DNA from: Bacillota bacterium
GTDB taxonomy: Bacteria; Bacillota; Clostridia; Tissierellales; Sedimentibacteraceae
DNA length: 54,934 nucleotides
NCBI GenBank assembly: GCA_023453025.1
Contig: JAEXUD010000029.1
Location: 1-54,934 of the forward strand
Reading direction: 5' to 3'
Below are positions 8,617-16,422 of the stretch, piece after piece (position 1 is the first letter of the stretch; each line of letters opens with the position of its first letter). The notes beneath the pieces were generated by a model. It was given only the letters and a program-made list of their open reading frames with translations, searched no databases and had not been told where the DNA came from. The translations under genes and the position numbers were made by a program.

Positions 8617-8712
8617 TTATTCTTCAGTTTTTCGTTTTTTCCATCCTAATTGCATTATTCTCTTCTGATAATAGATGTCCTATATTACGAGCAATACCGC
8701 TGGACCAATTGT
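8617..8712 (-). pseudogene. remnant of a PPOX-family gene (paralogue of the gene at 10898-11386)
   Basis: The minus strand reads SGIARNIGHLLSEENNAIR, almost the same as SGIAHNIGHPLAEENNAIR in the intact PPOX-type gene 2.5 kb away. It is then joined directly to DNA matching GAAAAACGAAAA.CTGAAGAA, the region coding EKRKAEE near the end of that gene. About 40 intervening codons and everything before SGIA are missing, and the join is out of frame. A clear internal-deletion fossil, too short for an open reading frame of its own. Confidence 0.75.
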
Positions 8713-8717
8713 ATACT

Positions 8718-9245
8718 CTATCCCATTGGTTCTGTCATAATATTTATTTCTTGAATTTCTTCATTGATTATATTAAACAATTCTTCATAAGCATATCCTG
8801 ATACAATTTTATAAGCTTCATAATTTCTTCCCCTGACACCTAAATGCTTTCTGTCATATAAATAAATCTCATAGTAAGTATCATAGTTACTTTTAAAGTG
8901 CAATACATAGGTCTCTTTAACCTTAGGAGAATAAGTTATCTGTATATTATCTGAAAACAATAATTTCCTAACCCTTGTATCTTCTATTATCCTCAAAATA
9001 TTATTTATAATTTCCGGATTATCAGTAGTTACTATTTGATCTTCAAGCCAAAACCCTCTAAACACATCTATAGTCAATTCACTAATATAAAAATCATTTA
9101 TATCATGTCCTTCTTTTTCAGCTATTGTTTCTTTATGAAACTTAAATACTTCATTATTTATTTCGGACATTTGTTCATAACTAAATATAAATATACTTAT
9201 AGAAAGTAATACTAATATTATTATTGAAATCCCTGTTTTTCTCAC
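8718..9245 (-). CDS. hypothetical membrane-anchored protein, 175 aa
   Basis: I do not recognise a family. Start is the GTG at 9245, with TTGGAGGG just upstream. Residues 5-22 form a hydrophobic signal or anchor segment (ISIIILVLLSISIFIF), followed by about 150 mostly polar residues with an alternating pattern of charged and aromatic residues (YYEIYLYDRKHLGVRG), suggestive of a small beta-rich exported domain. It stands between two gene remnants, so it may be part of a transferred or decaying segment. Confidence 0.7.
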   Translation of the reverse strand: MRKTGISIIILVLLSISIFIFSYEQMSEINNEVFKFHKETIAEKEGHDINDFYISELTIDVFRGFWLEDQIVTTDNPEIINNILRIIEDTRVRKLLFSDNIQITYSPKVKETYVLHFKSNYDTYYEIYLYDRKHLGVRGRNYEAYKIVSGYAYEELFNIINEEIQEINIMTEPMG

Positions 9246-9284
9246 ACATGCCCTCCAAAATAACGCTAAATAAATATAACTCCC

Positions 9285-9359
9285 CTATTTACACTTAATT
9301 TTTGTTGCCTTATCTAAATCTTCAACAATAAATGTTATATGACTAATTCCTTATTTCAA
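9285..9359 (-). pseudogene. N-terminal remnant of a VOC-family gene
   Basis: On the minus strand a fragment reads GISHITFIVEDLDKATKI and stops at 9285. This is the standard opening of glyoxalase/fosfomycin-resistance type VOC proteins (GISHITFIVKDLDKATKFF). A TTG at 9359 preceded by GAAGGGGG would be the start, but a TAA lies two codons later. Only about 20 codons remain. Confidence 0.6.
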
Positions 9360-9361
9360 AT

Positions 9362-9486
9362 TTAATACCCCCTTCTCTTCTGCATAAAACCGGCTTTAAA
9401 CATGCAATTTAATCTTCTCCGTGAACACCCAGCATGAATAAACATGTCAGATAGCATATCATTGTCCGCCTTTTCTAAAATTATGA
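9362..9486 (-). pseudogene. C-terminal remnant of an unidentified gene
   Basis: An open frame with no start runs on the minus strand from the end of the BlaR1-like fragment to a TAA at 9362. It contains EKADNDMLSDMFIHAGCSRR followed by a basic end KRRGY. Its TAA sits next to the start of the VOC remnant, as in a former operon. I cannot assign the family. It reads like real protein, but the evidence is only composition and context. Confidence 0.35.
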
Positions 9487-10911
9487 TGGATTAGGTATTG
9501 TGCAGTCAATGCCGATAGCGGTCAGCTCGCCGCCTACGATAGCCAACTCTCCCGTAGCAATCACGTCACTTTGGGGATCGGGATATTTTGTTTGCTTTAT
9601 CATTAGCCGCCCGTTATCGAGATAGAGTGCGTAGTCATAATACATACGGCCAGACAGCTCATATAATTTACCTTTTGCATAATCGCAGGCAACCACTCGC
9701 TCATCAATAATCCCTGAGCCGATACTGACAGTCGCGCAAAGTTCCGGTAGTCCGTCGCCAGTCAAGTCCGCAAAATAGACATTCCAAACAGGCATTCCGC
9801 TGAAGAGTATTTTATCACCGCCTGAATCAACGGCTTTAACTTCGGATGGGGTCCATTGAAACACGGTATCTGGGTATTCGGGCAATTCCAATTCCAGGCT
9901 GCCACTCCAAGGTATTTGCTCATCAAAGTAGTAATCCAGCCACTTGCGCGGCTCATATGCAGAAACCGAGGAGCTAGTCGACACGGACACATACTGCGTT
10001 CCCTTGTCCGCGAACAGCGGCACAGTTGCTGACTGGAATACCAATGTGCTATCATCAGCAACCGTGAACCGGGCAATAACTTCACCGTTTTTAACGCCGA
10101 AAGCCTTTTCTGATTCTTCTGTTTTGATACTCGCATAAATCAACAATTCACCGTCAGAAAAGGTGTAAGTGCAATTCGGCAACATATAACTGCTAATTGG
10201 CGGTGTTACGAGCCATGCCGTGCCATCACTATACAAATTTATGGATAACAGACGCTTAAACTTTTGTATTTCGGTTGGATTATTCAGAGAATACGTTTTT
10301 GCTGGTGCTTCACTTGGGATTGCAAACTCATAAGTTTTTTGTTTCGGGGCATTTTTGTCAATAACGAAATCTGCCCAGACAGTGTGTTTTTCAGGCGCTT
10401 CACCCTCGATTTTGTGATGATATATGTCAGTAATTATTCTATATAGCCCCTCGTCTAGTTTAACGGCAAGCATTTCTGGTCTGATGTCATAATTTATGCT
10501 CGACCCGTTTTCGAGCAAATACACAAAATCGTTAAATCCTGTTCCGTCAACAAACGGAACAATTTTCCACGTATCACCGACTTGTTTCACCAGTGTAAAA
10601 TATGTGCCGCAAGTCAATCCTTGAATGTTTTGGTTATTCATAAGTTGTGCAGAAATCACAATGTATTCGGGATTGTACGGTGTATCATTACACTTGAAAA
10701 ATACTTGCTCGAAATTTTCATCTAAAAGGTTGTATGCTTCCCAATCATCCATGTTTATGGCGTCGCTTACCCTGTTTGCAGCAAACCCAATACTCAACAC
10801 AATAACAAGAGCCGCTGCCACAAAGATAATCACCTGCGACGGCTTTCTGAAATTCAACACATTTTTTATTCTCTCGTTCAGAATTGTGAGGAACAATTTA
10901 TCCATTGACAT
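9481..10911 (-). CDS. BlaR1/M56-type membrane protein lacking its peptidase domain
   Basis: 476 aa. The first 40 residues (ILNERIKNVLNFRKPSQVII and the following hydrophobic helix to about residue 46) match the segment that in BlaR1/MecR1-like M56 metallopeptidases follows the zinc peptidase domain and forms the last membrane helix. Here that peptidase and its HExxH are absent. The exported part (50-476) is a sensor-like domain ending with a DGLPELCATVSIGSGIIDER repeat region. Base composition is clearly more GC-rich than the neighbours. The start ATG 10911 lies inside the end of the PPOX gene, behind GAGGAAGG. Either a truncated acquired gene using a chance start, or a real peptidase-less sensor. 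Confidence 0.75.
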   Translation of the reverse strand: MSMDKLFLTILNERIKNVLNFRKPSQVIIFVAAALVIVLSIGFAANRVSDAINMDDWEAYNLLDENFEQVFFKCNDTPYNPEYIVISAQLMNNQNIQGLTCGTYFTLVKQVGDTWKIVPFVDGTGFNDFVYLLENGSSINYDIRPEMLAVKLDEGLYRIITDIYHHKIEGEAPEKHTVWADFVIDKNAPKQKTYEFAIPSEAPAKTYSLNNPTEIQKFKRLLSINLYSDGTAWLVTPPISSYMLPNCTYTFSDGELLIYASIKTEESEKAFGVKNGEVIARFTVADDSTLVFQSATVPLFADKGTQYVSVSTSSSVSAYEPRKWLDYYFDEQIPWSGSLELELPEYPDTVFQWTPSEVKAVDSGGDKILFSGMPVWNVYFADLTGDGLPELCATVSIGSGIIDERVVACDYAKGKLYELSGRMYYDYALYLDNGRLMIKQTKYPDPQSDVIATGELAIVGGELTAIGIDCTIPNPS

Positions 10912-11386
10912 CGCCTTCCTCGATTATAATAATATCAAATTTAAATGGAAATTCTTCAGCTTTTCGTTTTTCAAAATCAACTTTATATCCGGTTCCTTCT
11001 TTATGAAAGAAACCTTGTTTTAATTCTATTTTTACATAACACATATCTTCATCATTCTCGTCATTGTGCGCAAAATACCAGGGTTCAAACACTTTTATCA
11101 ACTTCTGTCTGATTGCATTGTTTTCTTCTGCTAATGGATGACCTATGTTATGGGCAATACCGCTGAATCTAAAAAGTTTATTGCACATTGATATCTCAGG
11201 ATTTTTTTCAATGTCCTTTACTTTCTTTGATTTTGCATAAGTAACAATATAAAAGGCACAGTCTTCATAAAAGGTATCAACAAACCTGACCGACGGAATA
11301 TTATCATTTGATGTTGCTAAAGCAAATTGATAATCTCTCGCAAATAATTCTTCTAAAATATTTAGGCTTTTTTCATATGTGGTCAT
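10898..11386 (-). CDS. pyridoxamine 5'-phosphate oxidase-like (PPOX) flavin-binding protein
   Basis: 162 aa with the split-barrel flavin fold: QFALATSNDNIPSVRFVD (strand pair near residues 20-38), ADFYIVTYAKSKKVKDIEKN-like FMN-binding region (about 50-70) and SGIAHNIGHPLAEENNAIR (about 85-103). Proteins of this group bind FMN or F420 and often act as small-molecule reductases; the substrate is unknown. Start supported by AAAAGGAG. The last 14 bases overlap the BlaR1-like frame, and the C-terminus (DIIIIEEGDVNG) may be an artefact of that junction. A decayed second copy lies near 8.65 kb. Confidence 0.85.
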   Translation of the reverse strand: MTTYEKSLNILEELFARDYQFALATSNDNIPSVRFVDTFYEDCAFYIVTYAKSKKVKDIEKNPEISMCNKLFRFSGIAHNIGHPLAEENNAIRQKLIKVFEPWYFAHNDENDEDMCYVKIELKQGFFHKEGTGYKVDFEKRKAEEFPFKFDIIIIEEGDVNG

Positions 11387-11677
11387 TTTCGGTATCTCCT
11401 TTTAAAATTCTATCAACTCCGGTCCACTCTAAGGTCCGTCACCAAAGTTAACTTACACAGAGTTAATATTTAAATATTATATCATAAGTGGTTATTTTTT
11501 AATATTGTACAATATTTTACCATAAGTAGCCTTAGTCAGACCACAATTATTTAATTCTATCAATTATTCCTATCGTATTAATGATTTTCCTTTTTATTCC
11601 TATGCCTTATTTTAGAATTAGACGTAACAGAAGTATGAAATGCTCCAAATTTATTTTTTACAAACTAATAACCACTC

Positions 11678-12289
11678 TTAATATATTCGTGGAATAAGTC
11701 TATATTTTGTTTGATTGCAATATTGTTCAAACTCTTCTTTAAATTGTGCTTTTAATGCCTGTTCCTCTATGTTTATTCTGATGCCATAACAAGCAAAGCA
11801 TATAATTATTACGGCAATAACCCCCAATATGTGGCGATAAGCAAAAGCAACTCCAAGTAAACTAATTATGCTTCCTGTATAAGCCGGATTTCTTATAACA
11901 TGATACAGGCCTGTTTTTATCAGATTCTGTTCGTTCGTAGTCTGCACCGATAGGGTAAATGCTTTTTTCAGTGTAATAATTGCCGTACAACGAATAATTA
12001 CACCAACAATAATTAAAGGAACTCCAATATAATATGAAAAATGCGGCAGTAACCATCCTCTAATAGCTTCTGGAACACTGTGACTTCGGAAAAATGCTCC
12101 GGCCATGGCACTGCACCACCAACCAATCATAACTAACCATACTGTACCCCTGTCCGATTGTTTTCGTGTGCTGTGCTTTCCTCTTGAAGTCATAAACATA
12201 ACCACACATTCTGACAGTATCAATATTCCAACAGTATAAATCAAAATGTTATATTCTGTAACACTTGCAAATTTTGATGGATCATCCAT
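11678..12289 (-). CDS. isoprenylcysteine carboxyl methyltransferase/PEMT-family membrane protein
   Basis: 203 aa with four or five membrane helices. The C-terminal half has the signature of the ICMT/phospholipid methyltransferase fold: LIKTGLYHVIRNPAYTG (the G-x-Y-x-x-x-R-N-P-x-Y SAM/His region) and IEEQALKAQFKEEFEQYCNQ (E-E-x-x-L...F...Y-x-x-Y). It probably methylates a lipid or hydrophobic thiol at the membrane. Start is the ATG at 12289, behind GAAGGAGGG; the longer TTG frame would swallow that site. Confidence 0.85.
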   Translation of the reverse strand: MDDPSKFASVTEYNILIYTVGILILSECVVMFMTSRGKHSTRKQSDRGTVWLVMIGWWCSAMAGAFFRSHSVPEAIRGWLLPHFSYYIGVPLIIVGVIIRCTAIITLKKAFTLSVQTTNEQNLIKTGLYHVIRNPAYTGSIISLLGVAFAYRHILGVIAVIIICFACYGIRINIEEQALKAQFKEEFEQYCNQTKYRLIPRIY

Positions 12290-12320
12290 TATACCCTCCT
12301 TCAAAAAACTCTCTTTTGGC

Positions 12321-12428
12321 TTAGTGCGCAGCTATTAAATGAAATAACCCATTAGGAATATGATTCCAACGAATCAAATCACACCCTGCATGAGTAAAAT
12401 CTTCTACATAAGCATCCCATATTTCCAT
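12321..12428 (-). pseudogene. N-terminal fragment of a NUDIX hydrolase
   Basis: A 35-codon frame starts at 12428 behind AGAGGAATTA and reads MEIWDAYVEDFTHAGCDLIR, then IPNGLFHLI before a stop. This is the characteristic opening of a clostridial NUDIX branch (MEIWDxYxEDF...IPxGLYHLV). The Nudix box that should follow about 30 residues later is absent; the sequence runs into the ICMT-family gene instead. Confidence 0.7.
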
Positions 12429-12595
12429 ATTAATTCCTCTACAAACTGTAGTTTACTTTTCTTCATATTCTTACTCCCTTAAATTACTATTCGTATTAAC
12501 AAGAATAATGCTCACTGCTAACCTTTTTAATTCAACCTTTTATAAAGAATTTAAAATAATTTGTACATTCATATACATAAAAAACTCAAGCTGTT

Positions 12596-13126
12596 TCACC
12601 TGGAAAATATGGATTTAATATTATACGAAAGCTCCTTAGATATTAGATTAATTACTAATTCCTCAACTGCCGCAATGCTTGCAATGCTGCAGAGTAAAAA
12701 AGCTGTGATTGTTATACCTAATCCATTGTAGAGCAATGGAAAAGTGAATAGCAGAGCCCCCGTTACTTTATTCATATAGGTATGTAAAAATGCAATGGAA
12801 CGGTACTTTACAAATCCGGCTAATAATGAAGTTCCTTTAATTATTGCTATGCTAATCAACCATATTTGAATCCAAAATGATATATCTATAATCGGTATCA
12901 TTATAAACAGCATAATAATTATAAAAATAAAATCCGCAACACTATCAAAAATTGCCCCCGCTTTACTTGTGTTTTTTGTTTTTCTGGCTATATAGCCATC
13001 CAGAATATCAGTTGTTCCACACACAATATAAAGAACAAAGAATAAGAAGGATAACGGTTCAACAAATAACAATATTACAGAAATAATAATTCGTATTGCG
13101 GTAAGAACATTGGGTATATTCTTTAT
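12596..13126 (-). CDS. CDP-alcohol phosphatidyltransferase, with apparent ATA start
   Basis: Membrane enzyme that joins a CDP-activated lipid to an alcohol. The full catalytic motif D-x2-DG-x2-AR-x8-G-x3-D-x3-D is present: TDILDGYIARKT followed by G...D...D. The canonical N-terminus KNIPNVLTAIRIIISVILLF is encoded upstream of the first usual start (TTG 13072) in the same frame, begins with an ATA at 13126, and lies six bases after GGGAGGTG. So the true start is probably that ATA, or an ATG that mutated to ATA. The protein would be 176 aa, with five or six helices. PgsA-like or phosphatidylinositol-synthase-like; exact alcohol unknown. Confidence 0.85.
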   Translation of the reverse strand: MKNIPNVLTAIRIIISVILLFVEPLSFLFFVLYIVCGTTDILDGYIARKTKNTSKAGAIFDSVADFIFIIIMLFIMIPIIDISFWIQIWLISIAIIKGTSLLAGFVKYRSIAFLHTYMNKVTGALLFTFPLLYNGLGITITAFLLCSIASIAAVEELVINLISKELSYNIKSIFSR

Positions 13127-13160
13127 TTATAACACCTCCCAGGCTATATTTATGCTTCTC

Positions 13161-13272
13161 TTATTGACAACTTGCTTTGTCAATATAGAAATCAAGAAGA
13201 TCATAGAGCCAGCTTTTCAGAGGAGTATACCTCCTTTTAGCTATATATTCTCTTGCTGAAAGCACTATTATC
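13161..13272 (-). pseudogene. possible 3' gene remnant without a start
   Basis: A minus-strand frame overlapping the end of the next gene reads LSAREYIAKRRYTPLKSWLY and goes on to a TAA at 13161. It has protein-like composition but no start and no family that I recognise. Inverted repeats TTGACAA...TTGTCAA and AGGAGTATACCTCC lie inside it, so it could instead be regulatory or chance sequence. Confidence 0.25.
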
Positions 13273-13791
13273 TTAAATATATCGTCGTACTTTTTCCATA
13301 TAATTTAGGTATACTTCCCCAAATTTCTTAACGCACCATCTTTCTTCGGAAAGAATAATCCAATGTGCCGATACTTGAAAAACAATTAGTAACGCAAGCA
13401 AGATGAATGACCGTGTGAGCAAAACACAACCTAGGAAATAAATAAAATATGACACATATATGGGGTTGCGGGAAATACGATAAAGCCCTTTGAGGTTTAC
13501 TCCATTCTTTGCAGGCTTAGAAAAATTTGATATGGAGACAATGCACAATAGGACTCCGAAACCATATACGAATACGCCCGGATAAAACCACATTGAATCA
13601 ACATCTATTTTGAGAAAACACAAATATAAGAATAAAAGCATGGCCGCTGTTTGACAAAACCAAAACGCAATCTTTTCTTTCCCGAGCAGAGGAGGAAAGA
13701 AAGCCGCACGTTCTAAAGCTTCCTTATTGAACAGCCTTAAAAGCCCGTATCTTATCAGTATAAGTGGGATTAGCAGCAAAAATCCGTTCAT
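13273..13791 (-). CDS. isoprenylcysteine methyltransferase-family membrane protein (second copy type)
   Basis: 172 aa with four to five helices. GVNLKGLYRISRNPIYVSYF is the same R-N-P-x-Y signature as in the gene at 11.7-12.3 kb, followed by ILSEERWCVKKFGEVYLNYM (E-E-x-x...F...Y-x-x-Y). The two proteins are otherwise clearly different in sequence, so they are not a recent duplication. Start at 13791 behind AAAAGGAGGTAAA; the longer frame from 13821 is not needed. It sits 40 bases after the GNAT gene on the same strand. Confidence 0.85.
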   Translation of the reverse strand: MNGFLLLIPLILIRYGLLRLFNKEALERAAFFPPLLGKEKIAFWFCQTAAMLLFLYLCFLKIDVDSMWFYPGVFVYGFGVLLCIVSISNFSKPAKNGVNLKGLYRISRNPIYVSYFIYFLGCVLLTRSFILLALLIVFQVSAHWIILSEERWCVKKFGEVYLNYMEKVRRYI

Positions 13792-13831
13792 TTTACCTCC
13801 TTTTCCTAACCTGCCTATCAAAAAATTTTCC

Positions 13832-14356
13832 TTATTTATCCGGCTGATCTTCTCCTGAAATTCTGGACATTATGTATTCATTTTCATATTTCCCATTTCG
13901 TATAGCTGCAAGGCGTTTAAGTCCTTCTTTTTTAAACCCGCATTTTTCATATATGTGAATTGCTCTCTCGTTATCTTCAAATACAGATAATTCAAGCCTG
14001 ACAAGCATAAGCCAATTATCGGCAATATCTATCAGGGCTTTCATTAATGCAGTGCCGACACCTGCATTCTGATAGTCCTTGTGAATCATAATTCCAATGC
14101 TGCCGCTGTGACGCATTCTTGGACTTGCATAAGTGACAAGTCCGGCAGTACCGATTATTACTTCCTTTCCTTCCAATGTAGTAGCTACTGCAACTAATTG
14201 ATGTTGATTCTTGTCCATGCTCATAAGAAAATCTTCACTGCTTTTTACCCGTTCGGACGGTATACCGAGTATATTCTCAAATACACCCGGCATACGGCGA
14301 AGTGCGTTTATTCCTTTAGCATCTGTAATTTCAACTGGTCTGATTATAAAATCCAT
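13832..14356 (-). CDS. GNAT-family N-acetyltransferase
   Basis: 174 aa, single GNAT domain. The acetyl-CoA loop is Q-N-A-G-V-G-T-A in IHKDYQNAGVGTALMKALID (residues about 92-111), with ELSVFEDNERAIHIYEKCGF (motif B, N-x-x-A-I-x-x-Y-x-x-x-G-F). It resembles the RimI/PhnO-like group that acts on amines or antibiotics; the substrate cannot be read. Start backed by TAGGAGG. DNA copies of its two ends occur fused at 16364-16422, marking a deleted second copy. Confidence 0.9.
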   Translation of the reverse strand: MDFIIRPVEITDAKGINALRRMPGVFENILGIPSERVKSSEDFLMSMDKNQHQLVAVATTLEGKEVIIGTAGLVTYASPRMRHSGSIGIMIHKDYQNAGVGTALMKALIDIADNWLMLVRLELSVFEDNERAIHIYEKCGFKKEGLKRLAAIRNGKYENEYIMSRISGEDQPDK

Positions 14357-14679
14357 ATTGTCCTCCTAATATTATTATTCATTTTTATTTTATCATAATT
14401 CCGTCTTTATTAATAATATAAACATTCTATGTACCTGATATCCAATATAATAAAAAACCTCACGGGATAAAACATTAATTTACTTTTGGTTATTTTATAC
14501 ATTGTTGTTGTAGGTGAAGAATATGCCGTAATTATAGTCCTGGCATGCTGACAGAAACATATAATATGTAGATTACAATAAATATTAACATAATATAAAG
14601 CTTTTAAATTTCATTATGTTTTCCTATCTTTAAGTATGTATTAACACCGAAATTCAATTGTTACTAATTGCATCACTCA
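14357..14679. other. intergenic stretch with a 42-bp repeat
   Basis: 323 bases without a convincing gene. Positions 14376-14417 are identical to 16381-16422, where the same bases form the last codons of the DUF5050-like gene (INKDGIMIK). So this is a leftover 3' end of such a gene just upstream of the GNAT. I see nothing else I can name in the rest. Confidence 0.7.
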
Positions 14680-15954
14680 TTACTGTGCTGCCTTATCTGT
14701 GTGAGAGCTTTTAAATTCTCCTGTTGTTCCGTCAAATATCAGATCATAACCAGAACCTTTATAACTGGCATTTATAATATACTCAAGCTCTCCGTCAATA
14801 TTTCTTATTTTATAAATATCATTTATATCTGCTTGTTTTTGAATAAGGCTTGTAATGCCACTTATGTCGATGAAGTCTAAATTTACATTATCATCACTGT
14901 CAACAATATGTAGTTGAATAACCAACCCATAGGAATCCAATTCCAATTCCATATCCTGCTGCTTATCCCATACATCATCTGTTTTATTGATGTATGAATA
15001 CTTGATGCTTGCCAGTTGCGGAATACTGAAGTTGTTGACAGTTCTATTATATAAAATGCCTTGATAATTTAACCTTTTGATTATATCTTGAGCAATGGAA
15101 TCAATTTCATCTTCCTCAAGAACATAAGTCGGAGTAATCCTGCCAGCTAATCTTAAAAAAACCTCTCTGCTTCTTTTATCATACTCTATTACATATTGCG
15201 GAACATTATTTATTGTCGCAGCGTTAATTTCTTCTTCTGCCTCATATGTTGCAAATATTAATCTGTCAGCATTCAAATCATTCATATTATTATAATTTAG
15301 TACATGTCCGGGCACGACCTTGGAAAAAACATCATTAACAAATCTTTCGGCTCTACCTGTGTCAAAATCAGAAAAATCGCCACTATAATTTCTCAGCCTG
15401 CTATAACTCTCACTATTTAAAATTTCATCCGCACTAAGTGAAAATTCTTTATAAACATTTATAATATTTTTATAGAACTGTCTCGGAGTATAGTCCGTCC
15501 TGCTCAGAGGCTCCATGATACTGCTAAATTCCTTAATTATCTCTTTATTGTAGTTATACAGATTATTTATGTATTTCTGCTCTGATATATTAATAATGCC
15601 GTCTTGCAAAATGCACTTTATATTATCGTTATATCTATTGTAAATATTTTCGTACTCATAATTTAAACTATATTTTCCTATTCTTGCAGCAATATTTTTT
15701 GACTTGGCAAAGTTATTTAAAATTTCCACATTTAACAGCAATTTACTTAAATTATATTCATTTGCAATTATAATGCTTGATAATTTTCCGTCAAATCTTT
15801 CGATTTCTTCTTCAAAAGACTTGAAATCATAATACATTCTTTCTTTAAATTCTGGAGAAACCAATATATCCGGATTTAATTTTATATAAACATATACTGC
15901 TAAAAATACTGCTATAATCAATATGGTTTTTAATTTCGCATTATTTGTTTCCAT
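14680..15954 (-). CDS. hypothetical membrane-anchored protein, 424 aa
   Basis: Not firmly recognised. One N-terminal membrane segment (about residues 10-24), then a helical region rich in Asn/Tyr (about 40-190), then three stretches that look like weak PepSY-type modules (near 205-265, 275-345 and 350-415), each opening with a helix such as DEIDSIAQDIIKRLNYQGI and continuing with alternating strands. That layout (one anchor, helical part, three PepSY-like repeats) recalls the spore germination protein YpeB, but SleB is not next door and identity looks low. AGGAGCG precedes the ATG. Confidence 0.7.
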   Translation of the reverse strand: METNNAKLKTILIIAVFLAVYVYIKLNPDILVSPEFKERMYYDFKSFEEEIERFDGKLSSIIIANEYNLSKLLLNVEILNNFAKSKNIAARIGKYSLNYEYENIYNRYNDNIKCILQDGIINISEQKYINNLYNYNKEIIKEFSSIMEPLSRTDYTPRQFYKNIINVYKEFSLSADEILNSESYSRLRNYSGDFSDFDTGRAERFVNDVFSKVVPGHVLNYNNMNDLNADRLIFATYEAEEEINAATINNVPQYVIEYDKRSREVFLRLAGRITPTYVLEEDEIDSIAQDIIKRLNYQGILYNRTVNNFSIPQLASIKYSYINKTDDVWDKQQDMELELDSYGLVIQLHIVDSDDNVNLDFIDISGITSLIQKQADINDIYKIRNIDGELEYIINASYKGSGYDLIFDGTTGEFKSSHTDKAAQ

Positions 15955-16004
15955 AAACGCTCCTAGATTTCGTTATTAATTTGACATATTGTATTATATA
16001 TTAA

Positions 16005-16075
16005 AAAGTTTCTTATTCCGGAAATTTTGACTTGTCCTACTGCGAGGTCCGTACCTGGAGTGCCTGAAGTATGTT
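16005..16075. repeat. dispersed intergenic repeat, copy A
   Basis: The stretch AGTTTCTTATTCCGGAAATT and the following bases to GTCCGTACC recur with changes at 18007-18080; part (GGTCCGTCACC) also recurs at 11430-11443. Three related intergenic sites suggest a small dispersed element or remnants of one gene family. Confidence 0.4.
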
Positions 16076-16130
16076 ATCTTAAATATAACGTCGTGTTTAA
16101 CATAGAGCAATCCTCCTCAATGCAAAGTTA

Positions 16131-16301
16131 TCACGAAGCTTTGTCTAATTTCTCTAAAATATTTTTTAATACATTATTTATATTAGTTAAAATTACTATT
16201 ATAAAGCAAAGCATTACAAAAGTTACTATTTCCCCTGTAAAGAAAGATACTATTCCAAGTAAAACAAGAGTAATAGTATATTTAATTGTACTAAAATCCA
16301 T
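16131..16301 (-). CDS. small hydrophobic protein, 56 aa
   Basis: A short protein with two hydrophobic segments (about residues 8-26 and 28-45) and a basic, charged tail (NNVLKNILEKLDKAS), so probably a small integral membrane protein. The ATG at 16301 has AAGGGG upstream; a GTG four codons earlier is also possible. No family recognised. It lies between the 494-aa propeller protein and the 424-aa protein on the same strand. It could be real, or a chance frame in AT-rich DNA. Confidence 0.45.
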   Translation of the reverse strand: MDFSTIKYTITLVLLGIVSFFTGEIVTFVMLCFIIVILTNINNVLKNILEKLDKAS

Positions 16302-16363
16302 TATAATTTTCACCCCTTACATATTAAATACTAGATACATATATTTGAATTTTACTTATTCTA

Positions 16364-16422
16364 AAATTCTGGACATTATGTATTCATTTTTATTTTATCA
16401 TAATTCCGTCTTTATTAATAAT
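16364..16422 (-). repeat. deletion scar: fused ends of a lost GNAT gene copy
   Basis: Bases 16364-16390 are identical to 13858-13884 (the 3' end of the GNAT gene), and bases 16381-16422 are identical to 14376-14417 (just upstream of that GNAT gene). The two matches overlap in the 10-mer TATTCATTTT, which is present at both ends of the GNAT gene. The simplest reading is a second copy of the GNAT gene that was deleted by recombination between these 10-bp direct repeats. The upstream part also supplies the stop region of the DUF5050-like gene. Confidence 0.8.

Noticed and set aside
12421..12472. Short frame MKKSKLQFVEELIWKYGMLM ahead of the NUDIX fragment
   Set aside because: It has a fair ribosome binding site but overlaps the NUDIX start in another frame and stops after 20 codons; probably chance, or at most a leader.
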